Origin: an uncultured Sphingomonadaceae bacterium
GTDB lineage: Bacteria > Pseudomonadota > Alphaproteobacteria > Sphingomonadales > Sphingomonadaceae
Reading direction: 5' to 3'
DNA: 64,000 nucleotides
Assembly (NCBI GenBank): GCA_947494305.1
Contig: CANLUL010000001.1
Span: forward strand, 186,001 to 250,000
In this document: positions 25,956-32,933 of the stretch, piece after piece
Layout of the letters: every line of letters starts with the position of its first letter
How positions within the stretch are numbered: position 1 is the first letter of the stretch
Translations under genes and position numbers: made by a program
Notes under the pieces: model-generated
The model's input: only the letters and a program-made list of their open reading frames with translations
What the model was told of the DNA's origin: nothing
The model's database searches: none

Positions 25956-26165
25956 GCGCGGGACAAAGTTTGCCCACTGCCTCCTCCCTTTGCTCCTTTT
26001 GGGAGGGGGCTGTTTTCCCAACAGGGGGAATGCATGGTATAGATGAAGGAGCATGGCTGGCCGGGGCCGCAGGGGATTGCGGTGCTGGATTGAAAATGAA
26101 GGAGTTTAATAAATCGGGGGTTTGATCTGTGGGGGCACATAGTCCGCATGAAGGAGTATCAAACC

Positions 26166-26363
26166 ATGATAGTGCAATTACTTTTACTGGCCGTCGCCTT
26201 TTTCGGTGCCTGGCTAGTGCTTCAACCGACCGAGCATTTTACTTATGATCGCAAGGCTGATGAGGGGAATGCTGTCACTCCGACTATTTTACAGGCGCGA
26301 AGCACGATTGGATATATCCTGTGCATCGCCGCGCTCTCAGCCATTTTATTGATGCAAGTTTAG
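26166..26363 (+). CDS. Small two-TM membrane protein between nrdA and nrdB
   Basis: A 65-residue protein with two hydrophobic helices (about 2-20 and 46-63) and a short loop. The ATG at 26166 is preferred over the upstream in-frame ATG at 26148, because AAGGAG (26151-26156) lies 9 nt before it. It interrupts the nrdA-nrdB pair and may be co-transcribed with both. I do not recognise a family. Its codon pattern and ribosome-binding site support translation. Confidence 0.65.
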   Translation: MIVQLLLLAVAFFGAWLVLQPTEHFTYDRKADEGNAVTPTILQARSTIGYILCIAALSAILLMQV

Positions 26364-26425
26364 ACGTTTGAATTTTGGAAAGAAACGCCCTGAAGTTTAG
26401 GGCATGATGTAGAGGAACAGCGTAG

Positions 26426-27475
26426 ATGTCATTGTTAGAAGCCCGGAAAACCTACAAGCCTTTTGAATATCCCTGGGCCTATGACTTTTGGAAACGCCAG
26501 CAACAGATTCACTGGATGCCCGAAGAAGTTCCCTTGGGCGAAGATTGCCGCGACTGGTCACAGAACCTGACCGAGCATGAGCGCAACCTGCTCACGCAAA
26601 TCTTCCGCTTTTTCACACAGGCCGATGTCGAGGTGCAGGATTGCTATCACGACAAATATGGGCGTGTCTTTAAACCCACCGAAATCAAGATGATGCTCAC
26701 CGCCTTCTCCAATATGGAGACCGTCCACATCGCCGCTTACTCGCACCTGCTCGACACGATCGGCATGCCGGAAAGCGAATATTCGATGTTCCTCGAATAT
26801 GAAGCGATGAAGGACAAGCATGATTATATGGGCACATTCGGCGTCGACAATGACGAAGATATTGCCAAGACACTGGCGATGTTCGGCGGCTTTACCGAAG
26901 GGCTGCAACTGTTCGCATCCTTCGCCATGCTGATGAACTTCCCGCGTTTTAACAAGATGAAAGGCATGGGACAGATTGTGTCCTGGTCGGTGCGCGATGA
27001 AAGCCTGCACTGCGAAGGCATTGTCAAAATGTTCCACACCTTTGTGCAGGAACGCGATTGCCTGACCAAGTCGGTCAAGGAAGATATTATCGACTGCTGC
27101 CAGAAAACAGTGCGCCTCGAAGATGCTTTCATTGACCTGGCATTTAGCGACGGCCCCGTGCCCGGCATGACCGCGAAAGAAATCAAACGCTATATCCGCT
27201 ACATCGCGGATTGGCGTCTGGGCCAATTAGGTTTCCAACCGATCTACATGATCGAAGACCACCCGCTGCCATGGTTGGCGCCGCTGCTCAACGGTGTCGA
27301 GCACGCCAACTTCTTTGAGACGCGCGCAACGGAATATTCCAAAGGCGCAACCAAAGGCGACTGGAATGATGTGTGGAGTTCATTCGACCAACGCAAAGGC
27401 AAAGTCGCGAACGAAGACGAAGCCGTGGATGAAGGCCCGGATATGTTCGAAGATGCGGGCGTTGCTGCAGAGTAG
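26426..27475 (+). CDS. nrdB: Class Ia ribonucleoside-diphosphate reductase, beta subunit
   Basis: A 349-residue radical-generating subunit. The iron-ligand series is visible: the DVEVQDCYHDKYG region, EIKMMLTAFSNMETVHIAAYSH (Glu, His and the candidate radical Tyr), EYEAMKDKH and the SVRDESLHCEG pair. The C-terminal acidic tail, used to dock onto NrdA, ends with GPDMFEDAGVAAE. Complete family length. It is followed after 54 nt by the restriction-modification genes, an unrelated accessory pair. Confidence 0.96.
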   Translation: MSLLEARKTYKPFEYPWAYDFWKRQQQIHWMPEEVPLGEDCRDWSQNLTEHERNLLTQIFRFFTQADVEVQDCYHDKYGRVFKPTEIKMMLTAFSNMETVHIAAYSHLLDTIGMPESEYSMFLEYEAMKDKHDYMGTFGVDNDEDIAKTLAMFGGFTEGLQLFASFAMLMNFPRFNKMKGMGQIVSWSVRDESLHCEGIVKMFHTFVQERDCLTKSVKEDIIDCCQKTVRLEDAFIDLAFSDGPVPGMTAKEIKRYIRYIADWRLGQLGFQPIYMIEDHPLPWLAPLLNGVEHANFFETRATEYSKGATKGDWNDVWSSFDQRKGKVANEDEAVDEGPDMFEDAGVAAE

Positions 27476-27489
27476 TTGACTATCAGAAT

Positions 27490-27504
27490 GTTCCTGATAT
27501 GTTC
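27490..27504 (+). promoter_or_regulatory. LexA (SOS)-type box ahead of the restriction-modification operon
   Basis: GTTC at 27490-27493 and GTTC at 27501-27504 with 7 nt between them match the alphaproteobacterial LexA operator GTTC-N7-GTTC. The box lies in the 54-nt gap between nrdB and the methyltransferase ATG at 27530. It overlaps a 6-bp inverted repeat (TATCAG at 27481 with CTGATA at 27494). A match of this kind is expected about twice by chance in 64 kb over both strands, so the position is the main argument. Confidence 0.5.
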
Positions 27505-27529
27505 TCTCTTGAGTTAGGGAGTCGAGGCA

Positions 27530-28483
27530 ATGCAATCTATCGAATTTTGTGCAGGGGCAGGCGGACAGGCTTTGGGACTGGAGCAAGCGGGTTTCCGGCA
27601 TAATGCTCTGGTTGAGATTGACACAGATTGTGCTGCAACGCTGAAACTAAACCGTCCGCAGTGGGACGTCCGCTGTGAGGATATGAACACTTTTGATGGA
27701 CGGTCTTTTGCGGGGACGGAATTACTCACCGCTGGTCTACCGTGTCCGCCATTTTCTGTTGCAGGAAAGCAGCTGGGTGAAAAAGACGAACGCAACTTAT
27801 TTCCAGCAGCGTTACGTCTTATCGACGAAATTCGGCCCAAAGCTGTGATGATCGAAAATGTTCGTGGGTTTCTGTCTGCAGTATTTGAAGATTATCGGCT
27901 GCATTTGAAAAGTCAGCTCAAAAAACTCGGCTATCATGCAGATTGGCGATTGCTAAGTTCATCCGACTATGGCGTACCGCAGCTACGTCCTCGCGTTGTG
28001 ATCGTGGCAGTTCGTAAAGATTTGGTCGATGCGTTTGATTGGCCCGCACCCAACCCGCATAATCCGCCGTCTGTAGGAGAAACTCTCCACGATCTGATCG
28101 CTGCCAATGGTTGGCGGGGTGCGCGTAAATGGGCTGATGCTTGTGATGATATTGCACCCACAATTGTTGGTGGTTCCAAAAAGCACGGTGGACCCGATTT
28201 AGGTCCGACCCGTGCGCGGAAGGCTTGGGCCGCTTTGGGTGTTGAGGGGAAAAGTCTCGCGAATGATGCTCCAGAAAAGGATTTTGTTGGAACTCCACGC
28301 CTCACGGTGCGCATGGTCGCGCGAATTCAAGGCTTTCCTGATGAATGGAAGTTTCATGGCAAAAAAACTGCTAGCTATCGACAAGTTGGAAATGCTTTTC
28401 CTCCGCCAGTAGCAAAAGCTGTGGCCAAGAATTTGAAAATTGCTCTGTCAGTTCAAAAAATCTTTGCAGTCAAAGCAGCGTGA
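27530..28483 (+). CDS. DNA (cytosine-5-)-methyltransferase of a type II system
   Basis: A 317-residue C5-methyltransferase. Motif I is FCAGAGGQALGLEQAGF, motif IV is GLPCPPFSVAGKQ with the catalytic Cys, motif VI is ENVRGF, motif VIII is QLRPRVVIVAV, and motif X is YRQVGNAFPPPVAKAVAKNL. The target-recognition region is about 180-265. It modifies host DNA to protect it from the partner endonuclease, whose GTG start overlaps this stop by 4 nt. The G+C of the pair looks lower than the flanks, consistent with horizontal acquisition. Confidence 0.93.
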   Translation: MQSIEFCAGAGGQALGLEQAGFRHNALVEIDTDCAATLKLNRPQWDVRCEDMNTFDGRSFAGTELLTAGLPCPPFSVAGKQLGEKDERNLFPAALRLIDEIRPKAVMIENVRGFLSAVFEDYRLHLKSQLKKLGYHADWRLLSSSDYGVPQLRPRVVIVAVRKDLVDAFDWPAPNPHNPPSVGETLHDLIAANGWRGARKWADACDDIAPTIVGGSKKHGGPDLGPTRARKAWAALGVEGKSLANDAPEKDFVGTPRLTVRMVARIQGFPDEWKFHGKKTASYRQVGNAFPPPVAKAVAKNLKIALSVQKIFAVKAA

Positions 28484-29370
28484 ATTTGTTTTCGGACAGC
28501 GGCTATGCTCCGTTGCCGGAAGACCACATTGATCACAATGAACTTATTGCGTTGGAAAACGATCTCCTTTTGGCAGTTGGCGGTAAAGATGCGTTTGAAG
28601 AGAAGCTGAGGAGTTTTTTTCGATCAGCAATAGATGAAGTTATCGATACCGCTCGGACAGGGCGCTTTTTTCTATCTGATTTAGAAAAAACTGAGAAAAC
28701 GTATCTGGGAACCAAATTTGAAATTTTGCTGCGTGATTGGCTGCAAGTACCGAAAGGTGTTTATCTCGATCTTCTAATCGGTGGACGCGAGGTAGATGTA
28801 AAGTCGACCACCAAGGGTTACGGCTGGATGATCCCGCCTGAAGCAATTGATCAGTTTTGTATTCTACTCAGAGTTGATGAAGAAAAAGCACAATGCGGTG
28901 TGGGGCTGGTTAAGGCACGTCCAGAGTATTTGCGATCTGGTGAGAATAGAGACAAGAAAACATCTTTCTCAGCAGCAGGACGGGCAAATATTTGGTGGCT
29001 GGCATCCAATTTCGACTACACACCGAATTTCTGGACTGTCGTTTCAGACGAAGACCGGAATGCAATCATGGCTTTGGGAGGCGGAACGAAGAAAATTGCG
29101 ATGCTATTTGAAAGATATCAAGAGATGGCAATTTCTCGCGTTCAGATTGCTGCTGTTGCGGCGCAAGACGATTTCATGAAGCGAATTAGACGAAATGGTG
29201 GTGCTCGGGATATACTAGCACCCAAAGGAATTGCTATCTTATATTCGGAAACGGATAGAGAGTTACTGTTAAAGCTGGAATTGAAATTTGGTTCGAGGGA
29301 ATTTATTTCCTACAAACCCAAAAACGATAAAGAGTCTGCTTTGCTGAGGTTAGAAGAGCATGTCGATTAG
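28480..29370 (+). CDS. NaeI-family type II restriction endonuclease
   Basis: A 296-residue endonuclease with the NaeI domain. The catalytic set aligns with NaeI by spacing: Glu81, Asp97 (YLDLLIGG), Asp106 and Lys108 (REVDVKST). These are 16, 9 and 2 residues apart, the same distances as Glu70, Asp86, Asp95 and Lys97 of NaeI. GWMIPPEAIDQFCILLRV follows, as in the family. NaeI cuts GCCGGC and needs a second effector site; the specificity of this enzyme is inferred only. GTG start overlapping the methyltransferase stop. It clearly forms the R half of an R-M system. Confidence 0.88.
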   Translation: MNLFSDSGYAPLPEDHIDHNELIALENDLLLAVGGKDAFEEKLRSFFRSAIDEVIDTARTGRFFLSDLEKTEKTYLGTKFEILLRDWLQVPKGVYLDLLIGGREVDVKSTTKGYGWMIPPEAIDQFCILLRVDEEKAQCGVGLVKARPEYLRSGENRDKKTSFSAAGRANIWWLASNFDYTPNFWTVVSDEDRNAIMALGGGTKKIAMLFERYQEMAISRVQIAAVAAQDDFMKRIRRNGGARDILAPKGIAILYSETDRELLLKLELKFGSREFISYKPKNDKESALLRLEEHVD

Positions 29371-29470
29371 CATATTCGACTACCGATCACTCCCCCAACC
29401 ACACCCCTTCCATTCCGCAAACCCATCGGCTAAACCTCGTCGTGCAGTGAGCATATTCTTGCTGTGAGGC

Positions 29471-29587
29471 TTTAGAACCTCCAACCGTACACGCCGGTCG
29501 ACTTGACAATTTCGGCCGGGTGGCCGTTGTGTATGTCCAGGGTTCGCCTAAAGGCGGCGGCGCTCTGTGTGTACGCAGGGTTCTAAA
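29471..29587. ncRNA. Candidate structured RNA or long inverted-repeat element
   Basis: TTTAGAACC at 29471-29479 pairs perfectly with GGTTCTAAA at 29579-29587. CGTACAC at 29486-29492 pairs with GTGTACG at 29569-29575. Internal GCCG/CGGC arms and a CGCC-TAAA-GGCG hairpin can continue the fold. No reading frame fits. The element sits between the restriction gene and a small membrane peptide. The open internal bulges recall 6S-like RNAs, but no conserved 6S sequence was recognised and the direction is uncertain. Confidence 0.4.
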
Positions 29588-29654
29588 CACCCGGCTTTGA
29601 AGCTTCCAATAGTTCCAGTCCGGCACGCCTCTTTCGTAAAAAGGAGGCGGATTG

Positions 29655-29771
29655 GTGGAGCCCGAACAACCCAAAGAATATAGCAATCGATGGAGCCTGA
29701 TACTGCTCCATTGCGAAGCGGCATTTATCGGCGCGGCGATATTATGGGGCTGGGTTAGCTGGTTGTTTTAG
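29655..29771 (+). CDS. Small single-TM peptide (38 aa)
   Basis: Too short for normal gene calling. It starts with GTG at 29655 behind a very strong ribosome-binding site (AAGGAGG at 29641-29647). It encodes 38 residues: a charged N-terminus (EPEQPKEYSNR) and a hydrophobic helix (LILLHCEAAFIGAAILWGWVSWLF). The ribosome-binding site and topology argue for expression. Function unknown. It lies directly downstream of the inverted-repeat element. Confidence 0.55.
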   Translation: MEPEQPKEYSNRWSLILLHCEAAFIGAAILWGWVSWLF

Positions 29772-29795
29772 GCGCTTTGCCGACAGCCATCTTGG

Positions 29796-30101
29796 CTACT
29801 CCAACGCCTCAAACCCGAAATCCTCGGCCAGATCGCGCCAACTGCTATTGGCTTGCTCAATCAATCCATATCTCCACGCCCGGTGCCAATTTTGCAACTG
29901 CTTCGCGCGCGCGGTGGCCGCTTTCATCGTGGCAAATTGTTCAAGATAGACCAGTCGGTACAAGCTATAACATTTGGCATAGCCCTCCGCGATGTCTTCG
30001 CGATGTTCGTAGATGCGTTTCAACAAATTGGATGTGACCCCGATATAGGGCAGGTATCTTCTCCGATTGGTCATGATGTAGACGGTCGGCTGGAAATCCA
30101 T
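29796..30101 (-). CDS. GIY-YIG nuclease domain protein
   Basis: A 101-residue protein with a single GIY-YIG domain. It has PTVYIMTNRRRYLPYIGVTSNLLKRIYEHR with the two motif tyrosines and Arg, and a C-terminal LQNWHRAWRYGLI segment. Stand-alone members of this kind are common in alphaproteobacteria and have no assigned cellular role. The frame extends nine codons further to 30128 into a palindromic repeat arm; ATG at 30101 starts the homologous region. No good ribosome-binding site is seen. Confidence 0.85.
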   Translation of the reverse strand: MDFQPTVYIMTNRRRYLPYIGVTSNLLKRIYEHREDIAEGYAKCYSLYRLVYLEQFATMKAATARAKQLQNWHRAWRYGLIEQANSSWRDLAEDFGFEALE

Positions 30102-30122
30102 GCTTGTTGTATGACCGTTGCA

Positions 30123-30148
30123 GATCATGAAACAAGTTCAGGATGACC
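30123..30148. repeat. Interspersed palindromic repeat, copy 3 (single arm)
   Basis: GAAACAAGTTCAGGATGACC matches one arm of the repeats at 3318 and 11020. Only one arm is recognisable here, next to the start of the GIY-YIG gene, so it is a half element or a decayed copy. Confidence 0.6.
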
Positions 30149-30287
30149 GGTGGGCCGGTAATGTCAATATCGGTTGCTTTTTCTCAGCTGTCCGGCGGCC
30201 CGAGTGCATTGCGGCAATTAGGGTCACATGAGCCATGGTCCCATGTGCGAAAATTCCCAATTGCATAGGTCGTAATCTCACCATCAA

Positions 30288-31181
30288 TCACTGGCAATAA
30301 AACGGCTCGACATCGGCGAAATAGAAATAGTTTCTGGTATCGGGGTCCAGAATAACAATGCCCAGATCGGCTTCCTCGGGCGCATCGATCGTTTTAAAAT
30401 CTCCCGCAGCTATGGCCCCCATGTCCATACTGGTACCGGATTGTGCGAAACCCATCGTGATCATCACATCATGGTCGGACCGGTTCAATATATTGAACGG
30501 TTTGCCGGGACAAAGGCCGGGATATTCGGGCACTTCAAATTTCACCTGGTCAAAGGTCCGGGGGGTTTCGATCATGCTGTTTGTAATACTGAGCGTATTC
30601 AGCTTATGATCCATTTCCGGTTTTGGCGGCGCCTGCGGTGTCGGTGTTGCCAATTCGGCTGGGCTACTGGTGGAATTGGAACCATCGCCAGCAACCTGCA
30701 TACCGGCGAGATAGGCGAAGGCCGCAAATAGCGATGCCGCCACAATGATACCGCCCCAGACCAGCCGCTTCTTCCGCCGTCTTTGCCGCACAAGATCATT
30801 GGCCATCTGGGCAATTTCGGAAACGGGATCGCCCTTTTGCCGGTAGGCGCTCAGGCCCTTCAGATAAGAGGGCAAATCACCAAAGTCGGTGTCACCCAGC
30901 AAGATCGGCAGCACTCGCCCTTGCGGTGCTTTCCAGACGGCTTTGGCCATTTCCAGCTCGGTCAAGGTGTAGCGACCGGGGGACAGCGAATGTTCGCTGC
31001 ACAGAAACAGCATGATATCGCTCTTGGCAATCTCACTTTGAATGACCCGGTCATAGGCGTCGGATGGTTTTAAATTGCTTTCATCAAAGAAAACATCATG
31101 CCCCGACTGCCGCAGCCGCTCGTTGACATCATTGGCCAGCGTGCGGTCTTCGTTCGCATAAGATATAAAGATTTTGCCCAT
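30288..31181 (-). CDS. Membrane-anchored TIR-domain protein
   Basis: A 297-residue protein. Residues 1-120 form a TIR domain: KIFISYANEDRTLANDVNERL, GHDVFFDESNLKPSDAY, IMLFLCSEHSLSP and YTLTELEMA with the candidate catalytic Glu75. A basic patch (RRRKKR, about 133-138) is followed by one transmembrane helix (142-163) and a low-complexity Pro/Ser linker. An extracytoplasmic beta-rich domain (about 195-297; EVPEYPGLCPGKPFNILN, FADVEPFYCQ) follows. TIR enzymes cleave NAD or signal; a periplasmic sensor coupled to a cytoplasmic TIR is inferred. Confidence 0.8.
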   Translation of the reverse strand: MGKIFISYANEDRTLANDVNERLRQSGHDVFFDESNLKPSDAYDRVIQSEIAKSDIMLFLCSEHSLSPGRYTLTELEMAKAVWKAPQGRVLPILLGDTDFGDLPSYLKGLSAYRQKGDPVSEIAQMANDLVRQRRRKKRLVWGGIIVAASLFAAFAYLAGMQVAGDGSNSTSSPAELATPTPQAPPKPEMDHKLNTLSITNSMIETPRTFDQVKFEVPEYPGLCPGKPFNILNRSDHDVMITMGFAQSGTSMDMGAIAAGDFKTIDAPEEADLGIVILDPDTRNYFYFADVEPFYCQ

Positions 31182-31223
31182 CCAAGCCCCCGAGTAACAG
31201 GCTAGGGACAGCAGATTGCAAAT

Positions 31224-31643
31224 TCAACGGGATTCCGTTCCCGTGTCTGACTTTTCAGACTTTACCCAAAGCGGCATAACCACGATCAACAATTGACCGG
31301 CAAGTCCGATCAAACCTGCTCCTGTGACCAGTCGATCGAAAAACGTCATTGCGCTCTCTTCCAACAACATCACAACCATGACCCATTCGCACAACAGTAA
31401 TGTGGCAAAGGCAGTTGCACCGAAGATCAGCCGCACCGCTTTCCGATCCGTTACGGATTGGCGGCGGATGACATATTTGATGATCATCCAGCAGGCGAGA
31501 AGGATGACAGGCATTTCGATCAGAACCGCCAGCCACTCCGCCATATAGGGTAGCAGCAGGACTGTACGCGCAACGCCCAGAACAAATCCGGCAGCAAAGA
31601 TCGCCAAGCCGGTCAGAAATCCAAAGAGAAGAAACTTGCTCAT
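31224..31643 (-). CDS. Four-TM membrane protein of unknown function
   Basis: A 139-residue, mostly hydrophobic protein with four transmembrane segments and a short charged C-terminus (VKSEKSDTGTESR). The first helix shows GFLTGLAIFAAGFVLGVARTVLLLPYMAEW, a pattern seen in uncharacterised alphaproteobacterial membrane proteins. Lies 42 nt upstream of the TIR gene in the same direction, so the two may be co-transcribed. No specific function can be given. Confidence 0.6.
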   Translation of the reverse strand: MSKFLLFGFLTGLAIFAAGFVLGVARTVLLLPYMAEWLAVLIEMPVILLACWMIIKYVIRRQSVTDRKAVRLIFGATAFATLLLCEWVMVVMLLEESAMTFFDRLVTGAGLIGLAGQLLIVVMPLWVKSEKSDTGTESR

Positions 31644-31710
31644 GACTTCGAGAATAGCATTGGCTGCAATCGCCCGGAACTTAAAAGTTTTTGATCAGAA
31701 ATGTGATTAT

Positions 31711-31724
31711 TTGATGCAGATCAA
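31711..31724. promoter_or_regulatory. FNR/FixK-type box
   Basis: TTGAT-GCAG-ATCAA is a perfect match to the anaerobic regulator consensus TTGATnnnnATCAA. A -10-like TAGATA lies at 31747-31752. If transcription starts near 31759, the box centre is at -41.5, the class II activation position. It precedes the 35-aa membrane peptide at 31783. Confidence 0.8.
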
Positions 31725-31782
31725 AGTGCACGGATCAGGCGTTAGCTAGATAGCTCTCACAGGTTAGACGGGAGAACAAAAA

Positions 31783-31890
31783 ATGTCCGATTTTCCAACA
31801 CAGTGGCCGGTACTGGTCTTCCTTGGCATGATGATCAGCTTCATGGCGATATTGTTATTTTGTTCGGTCACAGACAAGCTACAGGACTGA
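31783..31890 (+). CDS. Small single-TM peptide (35 aa) behind an FNR box
   Basis: Too short for usual gene calling. ATG at 31783 is preceded by GGGAG. It encodes 35 residues: a short polar N-terminus (MSDFPTQW), one transmembrane helix (PVLVFLGMMISFMAILLFC) and a charged tail (SVTDKLQD). The perfect FNR box at 31711-31724 with a suitably placed -10-like element suggests oxygen-regulated expression. The size recalls small subunits of respiratory oxidases (CydX, CcoQ), but no sequence similarity to them is apparent. Confidence 0.7.
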   Translation: MSDFPTQWPVLVFLGMMISFMAILLFCSVTDKLQD

Positions 31891-31950
31891 TATTAAGTTA
31901 CACTGGCGATTGGCCGCCCTCCCTATAGGTCAATCGCCGGTGTATGCGGA

Positions 31951-32307
31951 TTAGCCCAACCGGTCGATCGTCTCCTTCGATTCTTTCAGGCCCATTCCAG
32001 TTGCTTCACGCACAATCTTAATCGCCTCGATCTTGTTGCCGCGTGCCATGGCGTCATTAATCGCGGCCTCTGTCTGTGGATCCAGATTGGCCCAGTCGGC
32101 CAGCGCATCGGGCAGCTTTGGCGGTGATTCATGGGACCGCCGCTGGTCAGAATATCTCCCCGATATATGTCTTTTACCAATATCGGGTGGTGGTCCGGTC
32201 AGATCATCGTCCCGTCGGAAACGCAATTTGCCGAGCATGTAGCCAGAGAGGAAGACCAGGGCGGTCCAGCCGATTTGGGCCGGGGGAAATTCGTCCAGAA
32301 AGTTCAT
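31951..32307 (-). CDS. Membrane protein with ribosomal L7/L12-like C-terminal domain
   Basis: A 118-residue protein. An N-terminal transmembrane helix (about 9-28) is followed by a polar linker and a C-terminal helix-strand segment (INDAMARGNKIEAIKIVREATGMGLKESKETIDRL). That segment closely resembles the C-terminal domain of ribosomal protein L7/L12. Such stand-alone membrane-tethered versions occur in proteobacteria with no known role. ATG at 32307 overlaps the preceding stop (ATGA); a longer frame starts at 32337. Confidence 0.75.
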   Translation of the reverse strand: MNFLDEFPPAQIGWTALVFLSGYMLGKLRFRRDDDLTGPPPDIGKRHISGRYSDQRRSHESPPKLPDALADWANLDPQTEAAINDAMARGNKIEAIKIVREATGMGLKESKETIDRLG

Positions 32308-32675
32308 AAGCGCCGCCTCCACCGTATTTTTCGCCAATCGTTCCAGAATATTACAACCAGACAGCCGACAATGACGATCAGGTCGGCCGCCGCGAATATG
32401 TAATTATATTTGAAGCTCGCTATGGCGGCGGGAATGGCGAACATGCTCCACACGCCGAACAGCTTCTTGCCGCCGTCCCAGCCCTTGACAATGCCAATGC
32501 CCGCCGCGAACAGCAGCATCGGATAGAGCATCAGTAAAATCTTGCCCAGTCCGGGCACCATCATCAGTGCACCGGCAGTCAGCATCGGCGGGAGTGAAGG
32601 CAAGGGGACGGGGAGAAAGTTGAGCGCCGCCAGGATGATTGCGCCCCAACCAACATATTCGCGATATTTGTTCAT
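32304..32675 (-). CDS. Membrane protein of unknown function
   Basis: A 123-residue protein with three or four transmembrane helices and a basic C-terminus (WRKIRWRRRL). I do not recognise a family. It is translationally coupled to the L7/L12-like membrane protein through a 4-nt overlap, so the two probably act together or at least share a transcript. Confidence 0.6.
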   Translation of the reverse strand: MNKYREYVGWGAIILAALNFLPVPLPSLPPMLTAGALMMVPGLGKILLMLYPMLLFAAGIGIVKGWDGGKKLFGVWSMFAIPAAIASFKYNYIFAAADLIVIVGCLVVIFWNDWRKIRWRRRL

Positions 32676-32881
32676 GGCGGTATATTATCATGCGCAGGTG
32701 GCAATGGCACGGCCGATTTGCAGTGTGGATTGATTATGTCCTACAGTCGGCAAATTCGCTATGCGTTGAAGGGGGCAGACCGCTTAGGCAAATGGCTGGC
32801 GATAAAAGGATACTACAATGTGTCATCCTGGTAAAAATTGAGCAAGCACAGGAAATAAAAGACATATTTCGCATTTTTATA

Positions 32882-32900
32882 AGGTGACAGGGTGTCACCT
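32882..32900. promoter_or_regulatory. Perfect 19-nt palindrome, candidate operator
   Basis: AGGTGACA-GGG-TGTCACCT is a perfect inverted repeat of two 8-nt arms. It lies 34 nt upstream of the ATG at 32934, where a promoter would be expected. The regulator is unknown; no transcription factor gene lies nearby. Confidence 0.55.
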
Positions 32901-32933
32901 GTGTAACCTACAAACGCGAGAGGATCGCACAAT

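Noticed and set aside
25956-26165. Possible gene or terminator between nrdA and the small membrane protein
   Set aside because: Only a CCTCCC/GGGAGG inverted repeat near 25981 and short frames were seen; no T-run and no domain.
26558-27226. Minus-strand open frame of 222 codons
   Set aside because: Shadow of nrdB, whose iron-ligand motifs are all in the plus frame.
29371-29654. tRNA, tmRNA or SRP RNA in the gap after the restriction gene
   Set aside because: No cloverleaf, no CCA-type end and no GGAAGGAAGCAG-like SRP motif; reported only as a candidate structured element.
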